From positions 125,860,714-125,924,713 of the forward strand of contig NC_073691.1 of assembly GCF_029784155.1 (NCBI RefSeq): 64,000 nt of DNA. The letters are read 5' to 3'. Position numbers and translations under genes: made by a program. Position 1 is the stretch's first letter; every line of letters starts with the position of its first letter. A model generated the notes under the pieces. It had not been told where the DNA came from. It searched no databases and saw only the letters and a list, made by a program, of their open reading frames with translations. Origin of the DNA: Uranotaenia lowii (lineage: Eukaryota > Arthropoda > Insecta > Diptera > Culicidae). This document shows positions 56,740-64,000 of the stretch, one piece after another.

Positions 56740-57065
56740 ACAAAAGACGGCAAGGGAAGGCTTGACCCAATTTGCGCGGAGTAAAAGATGGCATGGAAAG
56801 GCGTGACCCTGTAACAATTTCCGTAAAAGATGGCATGGAAAGGCATGACCCTGTAAAAAAAGTGATTAAAATAGCAAGGGAATGGCATGGCCCTTTGGTA
56901 AAATTAAGTAAAAGATGGCATGGAAAGGCATGACCCGCTAATAATTTTTGTAAAAGATGGCATGGCAAAGCATGACCCTGTAAAAAAGTGATAAAAATAT
57001 CAAGGGAATGGCATGGCCCTTTGGTAAAATTAAGTAAAAGATGGCATGGGGAAAGCATGAACCAA
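56740..57065 (+). repeat. Diverged ~43-bp minisatellite, about 8 copies
   Basis: The unit contains AAAAGATGGCATGGAAAGG and CATGACCCTGTAA, with an alternate GGGAATGGCATGGCCCTTTG form. It is related to the adjacent 41-bp array (GGCATG...CATGACC core). Confidence 0.85.
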
Positions 57066-58337
57066 AATATTAAAAACAAAAGATGACACGACTTAACAAA
57101 AATTGTTAGAAATAGTACGAATCTCTTACATTTAAAAGCCAAGTCAAGTGTCAAGAAGCATGAGTCAAAATCAATTAAAAATCCCGAATTAAAAAAAAAA
57201 ACAATAAAATTAAGTGACAAAGGCAAGAAATCAAAAAGGCAATTTCAAAGAATAAAGATAAATCAGATGAAATGAGTTTAGGGTTCAGGTTTCAACTTTA
57301 AGGGTCAAAAACCCAAAATGCTTAATCAAGGATCGGGAGTTGAGAACTGAGAATGAAGAGTTGAAAGTCAAAATCAATAAGACTAGAGTTCAAAGTACAA
57401 TACTAAGAATTAAGAGCCTAGGAAAATGTGCAAGAATAAAAAAAAGAGTCAAGAATAAAGAGTTTAAGGTCGGAATGTAGGTACAATTAAGGGGTTCTAA
57501 GAATAAAAAAAAATCGAAAGTAAAAGAAATAAGTCTAGAATCCATAGTTCAATGTCACAATCAAGAATCCGGATAGAAAAGATAAGAATCAACGGGCAAA
57601 AGTAAAAAAATAAAGATCCTGGAAGATGTAAAAGTCAATACTAGTCGTAACAGTCGAAGGTCATAAGTCACGAAGTGAAATTCGTATGTCAAGGTTCAAA
57701 AGTAAAGAGTCTACTAGTGTCAAAGGTCACGAGTGTAAAGTGTAGAGTCATTATTCAAGGTTCAAGCGTCAAACGTCAGGTTCTAGAATCAAGAATAAGA
57801 ATTCAAGAGTCAATGTAAACAAAAAGTCTAGTTTTAAAGGCCACGAGTCCAGCCACAAGACAAAATATGAGATTTAATAGTTGAGAGTCATAGGTTCAAG
57901 AGACAAGAGTCAAATGTCAAGGTTCTATAGTTAAGAATTGGAAATTTATAGTCAAGTTCCAAAATTTGATGTAGGGAAAGCCTAGTGTCTTAGGTCACGA
58001 GTTAAAAAATTTATTAAGAATTGAGGTTCATTAGTTGGAGGTTAAAAAAAAAAAGAATTTGAAATTAAGAATACAGGTTTAAAAGTTGAAAGTCTACTGT
58101 CGAAAGAAACACAGAGTCAATCGTCAAGTATTGAGGTTCTGGGAAATCGAAAGTTGAGAGCCTAGTGTTAGTGTTGTTCACGAGTTAAAAGTCAAGAGTT
58201 GTAATTCAATAGATGGAAGTTAAAGAGTCATTTAGTCAAGAGTTGAAAGCAAATGCCAAGAGTCAAGCGTTTAATGTTAAGGTTTTATTGTTGAGAATTG
58301 AAAATTGTAAGTCAAGTTGACTTGAAAGTCTAATGTT

Positions 58338-58716
58338 TGTTTTTTGTCATTTCTTTATTTGAAACGGCTCATACCTTGGGGCTTTAAGGAGCCAAACTCG
58401 TCTTGTATGTTTACAATTGTTTGCTTAGGTTTAGATGGGTATATTTCGAACATGTTATCAATGTCTAACGCAGCTAGTACATCTTATACTCGCTCCAGGT
58501 GAGCCTTCGTGACCAAACAAGATGCTCGATGTCGTAGTAACCTTGGCCACAGCCACACACATTGCTGGCAGCAATATTTATACGATAAAATACCGCAATC
58601 AAGGAATAATGATTGGGCATGAGACGGGAAAAATACGAATAAAATCTCGACTCAGGTCCAATCTGTTAAATCAGGGCTTAAGGCTTACCCTTCGGATAAT
58701 CGAGTGGAGCCACAAT
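58338..58716 (-). mobile_element. Truncated I-clade LINE 3' end, second copy
   Basis: This is the same 3' UTR (TTTATTTGAAACGGCTCATA) and C-terminal Cys-rich coding stretch as at 19942-20500, but diverged. GTCTAATGTT flanks it at 58328-58337 and 58717-58726, so it inserted into the purine-skewed tract. Confidence 0.85.
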
Positions 58717-59126
58717 GTCTAATGTTAAAAGTCACGAGTTTAAAATCAGGAGTTAAGATTCATTAGTTAAGAGTTGAAAGTTATTAGTCAAGAAATCGAA
58801 ATTAAACATTCAAAAGTTTAAAAAAAATTATAGTGAATTACAATAGTGAATTAGTTGTGCAAGAGTTAAGCGTCAAATCTCAAGAGTTTAGATTTGATGG
58901 TTGGAAGATGAGAGTCGTTGGTCAAGATCAAAATTTGAGTCTAGTGTCAAAGATCACGAGTTGAAAATCAAGTGGAGGTCAAGGTGGGAAATTCAAAAGG
59001 CCGATAACAAAGGTTCAAAATTATGAGTCATAGATTCAAGAGTTTAGAATTGAAAATCGAGAGCCAAGGTTCAAAGGTTCAGAGTTCTAAGTATTCAATC
59101 TACAGGAGTGTAGAGAAGGGAGCGAA

Positions 59127-59546
59127 TGTGGTGGAGTAGAGTTAGAATTGTTATAATATATAAACTTTGTATACATTGAATCTTTGGGATCAACATGTGG
59201 TCCGTTTAGATGTAACCAAATAAACAAATGAACTTAAGAATTATTTGTCAATTGATGGTTTATAAATTAAATCAATTTAAGCGACCATTTCTAGTTATGT
59301 TTATACTAAGTAATGTTTCACTAAAAACTTTCAAATTATTTAAAATTTATGTTAACTCGTTATTGTTTCTAACCGTGTAAAGATTAACTCAGGGTTACGT
59401 GAAAACGAATGTGCGTGTGTAATGTCGTGATTCTGAATCGTCATTCTCTCAACGATGTTTGGGAATAGAAGATCTGGTAGTCCGTCGCGTATTTAAAAAA
59501 AAATATCGAACGCGAAAGAAAACTAATTATTTTGGCGTTTACCACA
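59127..59546 (+). repeat. 3' LTR (420 bp)
   Basis: Matches the 5' LTR apart from the A-run length. It is preceded by a purine tract (GTAGAGAAGGGAGCGAA). It joins the LINE RT sequence after the second CTGAT. Confidence 0.92.
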
Positions 59547-59551
59547 CTGAT

Positions 59552-61514
59552 CTGATTCTATTTGAACTTAATCAAAATCTTTCGTATATTCATGAAACTT
59601 TTTTCCCTATGAAGTTCAAGAAACATAAGAAAAACAATTGGTTTAATCGTCAAATTGAACTAGCCATAACTAATAGAAATCTGGCTTATGAAACCTGGAA
59701 ACGGAACAAAACTGTCGTTAATAGGACTAAGTTCAAGCAGTTGAGGAATAAAGTTAGTTTACTTATTCGAAACGCAAAAACTGATATTGATAGGAAAAAG
59801 ATAGATTTCAACCTACCTTCTAGAGCTCTGTGGAAAAATGTTAAAAAGTTGGGCTTGACTAATAATCCTCAAACCACTGTCACTTGCAATCATAATGCCG
59901 ATGAAATCAACTCCTACTTCTGTTCTAACTTCACGCAAAACGATTCAGCGCCTGTTCATTCTGTGTTTAGGAATTCAGGGTTTTCTTTTAGAACTGTTCA
60001 GTCGTATGAAATAATAAATTCAGTTTTCTCAATGCAATCTAATGCTACTGGGCCTGATGAAATTCCGATAAGGTTAATTAAAATCATACTTCCTGATATA
60101 CTTCCAACTTTATTGCATTTTTTCAATCAAGTAATTTCAACCTCCAAATTTCCCACTCTTTGGAAAACCGCCAAAATTATACCCATACCTAAAAAAAGAA
60201 ACAACAACGATTTGTCGAATTTACGACCGATAAGCTTATTATGTTCACTCTCTAAGGTTTTTGAGAAACTATTGAAGCACCAAATCTCTGCTTATGTTAA
60301 TGACTTTAATCTTCTAAATGAATTTCAGTCTGGATTTCGTGCAAATCATAGTACGGAAACAGCGCTCATCAAAGTTCATAACGATATTGCGAATTGTATC
60401 GATAAAAAAGGAGTTGATTGCATGTTGTTGATCGACTTTTCAAAAGCGTTCGATCGAGTGTCACACTCAAAACTTTACCAGAAACTACTTTCTCTCTTCA
60501 ACTTTAGCTCATCTGCCGCAAATTTAGTCAAATCTTACCTAAGGGAACGCAAACAAGCCGTATTACATTCCAATATCCTTTCAAATTGTACCACTATTAC
60601 TTCTGGTGTACCACAAGGATCTGTTCTTGGTCCCCTTTTATTTTCCCTTTTTATTAATGACCTTCCTTCGGTACTCGAAAGCTGTCAAGTTCACTTGTTT
60701 GCTGACGACGTTCAAATTTATCTTTGTAATACGGGTGAATATAATCGTTTTTTAGTAGCTAATAAAATAAATAAAGACTTAGCAAAACTTGCAGAGTGGT
60801 CTGCCAATAACGTTTTAGCGATCAACTCATCCAAAACTAATGCCATCATTTTTTCTAGAAGCAAGTTTGATTTAGATCCACCGAGTTTAGTCATAAATGG
60901 AGATCTTATTCAATTCTCCGATAAGGTCAACAATCTTGGAGTCATTTTTGATAAAAATCTCATTTGGAACCTGCAAATTAGGCAGCAGATTTCAAAAATT
61001 TACGCTACTCTAAAAAGATTAAATATCAGCACTAGACACTTAGATTCCAACACCAAGCTTAAACTGTTCAAAACTTTTTTACTACCACACTTCATATACA
61101 GTTGTTTCGTTTTTTTCAAACGCTAACTTTTCACACTTGGACCGCATGAGAATAGCTCTGAATGCTTGCATAAGATATGTCTACAGTCTCGATCGTTTTT
61201 CCAGTGTAACTTATCTTCAGAAAAATCTACTTGGTTGCAGTTATTCCAATTTTTATAAATTTCGCAATTGTATGTCAATTTTTAAAATCGTTAGCAGTAA
61301 AAAACCACCCTATTTATATTCATTGTTGACCCCCTTGCGCAGTGTACGTTCCTCTCGTTTTCTCATTCCACATCATACTTCATTATACTACAGTAAATCT
61401 TTCATTATTAGAGGTATTAAAAACTGGAACCAGCTCCCAATGCAATTAAAATTAAACTTCTCTCGAAACAGATTCAAAGAGGACTTACTGACTTTACTTA
61501 ATAGTAATGAATGA
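59552..61514 (+). pseudogene. LINE ORF2, reverse transcriptase half, one frameshift
   Basis: The frame from 59552 reads a linker (WFNRQIELAITNRNLAYE), then RT blocks LRPISLLCSLSKVFEKLL, FQSGFRANHSTETALI, MLLIDFSKAFDRVSHSK, SGVPQGSVLGPLLFSLFIND and the catalytic HLFADDVQIYL, up to a stop at 61126. The C-terminal part (61126-61514: LDRMRIALNACIRYVYSL, GIKNWNQLPMQLK) is in another frame. The break coincides with a run of seven T (61110-61116), so one extra T would explain it. Otherwise no damage is seen. The first internal ATG after the LTR is at 59609. GVPQGSVLGPLLF plus FADD places it in the Jockey/CR1 group. Confidence 0.88.
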
Positions 61515-61671
61515 AACCAAGATAAAAAATATGGCCTTATATTACAAGAAACTTCAGGATTTGTTAAATTTTTCAACTTAATATTATATCCTAAACTGTA
61601 GCGATTAAAAAGATCATTGATCTTATGTTACATGTATTAATAAAGAAATGAAATGAAATGAAAAAGTATTA

Positions 61672-64000
61672 AACTAGTATTTGCATTCTATGTAGTTTCG
61701 AGCCAGTCCACCTAACAGAAAAGTGCATTTTATGAACGTTTTCAAGTGATTCAAAGCAGTCTTCCGAAAATCACTCGGAAGAAACGCTCATGATAGGTTT
61801 CTAGTTGGAAACATTCAAAGCCGATTGGTGCTGCCTGTTGTTCCCTAGAGAATCGGCAGAGTGACAATGCGAAGTCAATTTAAACAAGATTCAAAAGCGA
61901 GAGCGGACTCGCATCTAAGTCGATCTCTCAAGCTCACTACCTGGTGTATCAGAAGTGATTGAGACACTGACTAATACAAGATCCGATTCGAAAATCCACT
62001 CACTCACTCACTCAAACTAAATCAAGGCGGCCATGCATCGGTTCATACTGCCTGCGTACTTTCTGGCAAAGCGGCAGAAACATATGTTCATACGTACTGC
62101 CTGCGTGTTTGAATGACTATTTTAATCCTCCCCAACAACAGCAACAACAAAGCAAGATGTATCAGGCAGACAGCATTCGATCATCGATCAGTAAACGAGT
62201 GAGTGAGTGAGTGATTGAGCAAGAAAAGTTATTGACTGAATAAAGAAACTGAAAATCAGGTAGCTCCTCACTCAGTTGAGAATTCCAACTGGAGAAGAAA
62301 CGTCTCTCTTTCAAATTTTATTCCTTTGATTCTCGGAGCAGCACTGTCGAACACAATCTTTGCCCCACTGGGAGATAAACCAACCGACAATTTAGGTTTT
62401 GCTTTCGCTGTTGAAAACGTTTCAGTGTCTCTCATGAGAATTGAGTGATATTCGGAACACTGATTCAAAGAATATAAAGAAAAAGAAGTAAACCCATGCT
62501 AGACCATATTTTATCGATAATACCCTCAATTCACTCATATTTACAATCGGTTGTTGTCGGCAGACCGAAAGCTTAACAGGGAAGTAAACACAATCCCCGG
62601 TAAATCCACCCTCTGATTTAGATTTTGAGAGCGCCCTGTTCTGTCTCAACCAACCCAAACAACACAAAGACCGAAGATTATGTCGAGTTTTCCTCCGAGG
62701 CCGCTGTGCTGTCCTGTCTGGGCTGAGCTGACGTATTTATTCTCATCATCGTCATCGTCATTCTCATCATACATAGTAGAAGAGGGAAAACGACACGGTG
62801 TGTGGTTGTTAGCTTATCGCTTCCGCTCTTTTCCCCCTTTCTCCTTGAAAAAAAAAAAAAAAATAACAAAAATAAATCCTACAGCAGCTTCCCTTCGTCA
62901 GATTTTCCAATTTCTATGATTTCAACCTGATCAAACGGTAGAAACGCATAGAGGAGCTCTCGCCCGTCTATAGGTTCTTGAGACGCAACGATATTCCTAC
63001 TGTAGGTATATTTCCTCCGCAAACCATCACGTAGAAGTAGCAATATCGTGAAGGATCTGGTTATTAAAATTTACTTCCCTTATTTCAAAATATCTCTTCG
63101 AATGTAATGCAGGGAGTTTGATTTAGGTATTTTTTAGAAATATTATTGCCATCAGGAAAATCAGGGTAGAAAGTTAATAAAACTAAATATCCTTGAGTAT
63201 TTATAAACAACAGGCAAATTCATTAATGATCCAGTCCAATAACTTCGGCCTAATACATATGTATGATTATGAATTTGGTCAAAAATCATTTACTTTGAAT
63301 TCCAATATAAAAAAAATGACGAGAATGCGTTTCCTTTTTTCCCCTTCACGTACGAAATACCGAAATAAGAGGGCTTCCGACGAATGGGTCGCATGCATCA
63401 CCGCCTTTTGCTCCCGGATCGATTACGATTTCATATTTATTCCATCACGGTGGTGCTTTTCCATCTTTCGTGACCAAAACAGGCGGTGCGGGGACTCTAA
63501 TGATGCAATGTTGCTCCGGCGATATGTTTGTAGGAATATCAATGGCACCCCCTTCGGAATTCTGTATTGCGCCCTGGTTGGGTGACTTTTGGAAACCTCA
63601 CACGTAAATCTGGAGGTAAAATGACCGTAGTTTTTTGCCCGTGAAATATTCGATGTGATTTCGAACAAGATTTTGCTGTTTACGGGTTTGTTCCCATAAT
63701 GTATGGCGGGAGATAAAAATAAATTCGACTTTTTTTTCTTATCCTTTTCAATCGTTGATTATGCCAACCTATCATCCAGGATATTTTACATGTTAAAAAA
63801 TAAGGCCTAAAACATTGCCTATTAGGAAACGAAAGTGATATGCATATAAAAAGTTCAACTAATCATTTCACTATACCAACTGTAAAAACATTGTTTCAAT
63901 AGTCAAAATTTTCGAAAATGCTTCAGCAGGCTTAAACGAAAATGCTCGATCAGTTTAATAAAAGAAACCTTTCTTGCTTCACCATTACTTACATATTAAG
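61672..64000. other. No gene recognised; likely host flanking DNA
   Basis: Moderate GC with small microsatellites (CACT at about 61995, GTGA at about 62203, poly-A at 62849). A 130-codon frame at 63193-63585 has no recognisable domain. No transposon end is evident. Confidence 0.45.

Larger units (their letters stand above)
54870..59110 (+). repeat. Purine-skewed degenerate repeat tract (AGTCAAGAGT-like)
   Basis: For about 4.2 kb the + strand is dominated by variants of AAGTCAAGAGTC, AGAGTTGAAAGTC and AATCAAAAGT, with very few pyrimidine runs. It has no fixed period. It lies wholly between the Helitron and the right LTR and is interrupted by the 41-bp minisatellite and by a LINE fragment at 58338-58716. 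No coding capacity. Confidence 0.8.
51936..59546 (+). mobile_element. Large non-autonomous LTR element (LARD-like), recent insertion
   Basis: Direct repeats of 422 and 420 bp (51936-52357, 59127-59546) start TGTGGT and end ACCACA. CTGAT flanks both ends (51931-51935 and 59547-59551), a 5-bp TSD. A purine run precedes the right repeat (59110-59126). Removing the element restores the LINE ORF2 frame. The 6.8 kb interior shows no gag, protease, RT, RNase H or integrase. It would need proteins of another LTR element to move. The near-identical LTRs suggest a young insertion. Confidence 0.88.
48840..61670 (+). mobile_element. CR1/Jockey-group LINE, near complete, split by an LTR element
   Basis: ORF1 (49182-49910) and ORF2 (51069-51935 continuing at 59552-61514) lie in order. 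The 3' end is a GAAAT repeat (61641-61665) after an AATAAAG signal. The left end is uncertain; GTCTGTCGCTCAC at about 48870 may mark the start of the 5' UTR. Without the 7.6 kb LTR insertion the element is roughly 5.2 kb. Confidence 0.8.

Noticed and set aside
56723..57226. 167-codon minus-strand open frame with repeated CHLL peptides
   Set aside because: It is the translation of the ~43-bp minisatellite; the repeats, not selection, keep it open.
59459..59551. Frame through the 3' LTR fused to the LINE RT
   Set aside because: It is open in frame with the RT but has no ATG in the LTR part; the first ATG is at 59609, so an LTR-started fusion protein is not supported.
63193..63585. 130-codon frame near the right edge
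   Set aside because: No recognisable motif and no splice or codon signal; likely chance.

Overview
The window looks like repeat-rich, AT-rich dipteran DNA, most probably from a culicine mosquito. This is inferred from the mix of RTE, Jockey-group and I-clade LINEs, Copia, Helitrons and many TA-flanked inverted-repeat elements with mosquito-like termini; no species marker was seen. I find no convincing complete host gene. Almost everything recognisable is mobile DNA, often nested, and the nesting can be read from target-site duplications (TSDs).

Layout. 1-440: 3' end of a Copia element (RNase H, polypurine tract, LTR). 482-1400: inverted-repeat element. 4055-17800: one long TA-flanked inverted-repeat element swollen by insertions. 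These are a 3' LINE fragment (4351-4663), a broken Jockey-group LINE on the minus strand (4854-8047) and an 8.7 kb insert with 22-bp TSDs (8945-17626). The 8.7 kb insert itself holds a TIR element (9705-15527), which in turn holds a nearly full-length RTE with an open 987-aa ORF (10646-14062). 17934-19450: Helitron 3' end and helicase relic. 19942-20916: I-clade LINE 3' end. 21981-25920: two TIR elements, each with another nested in it. 28576-31580: LINE split by a TA-flanked transposon that contains the first of three copies of a ~975-bp TA element (others at 34713 and 37436). 34133-34245: perfect 55-bp-arm hairpin. 40080-43035: two Helitrons joined head to tail, filled with ~181/184-bp repeats. 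44560-47664: decayed RTE relative.

The most striking part is 48840-61670. A LINE with coiled-coil ORF1 and endonuclease/RT ORF2 is cut inside ORF2 by a 7.6 kb LTR element (51936-59546). The two LTRs are identical except for an A-run, and the TSD is 5 bp (CTGAT). No gag-pol was recognised between the LTRs. The interior holds a small Helitron, a LINE tail and about 4.2 kb of purine-skewed degenerate repeat with a 41-bp minisatellite. It fits a large non-autonomous LTR element (LARD-like) with an unusual interior.

The remaining stretches (about 1.4-4.0, 26-28.2, 31.6-34.1, 35.7-37.4, 38.4-40.0, 43.0-44.5 and 61.7-64.0 kb) have no gene I can support. They are probably intergenic or intronic host DNA with unrecognised repeats.
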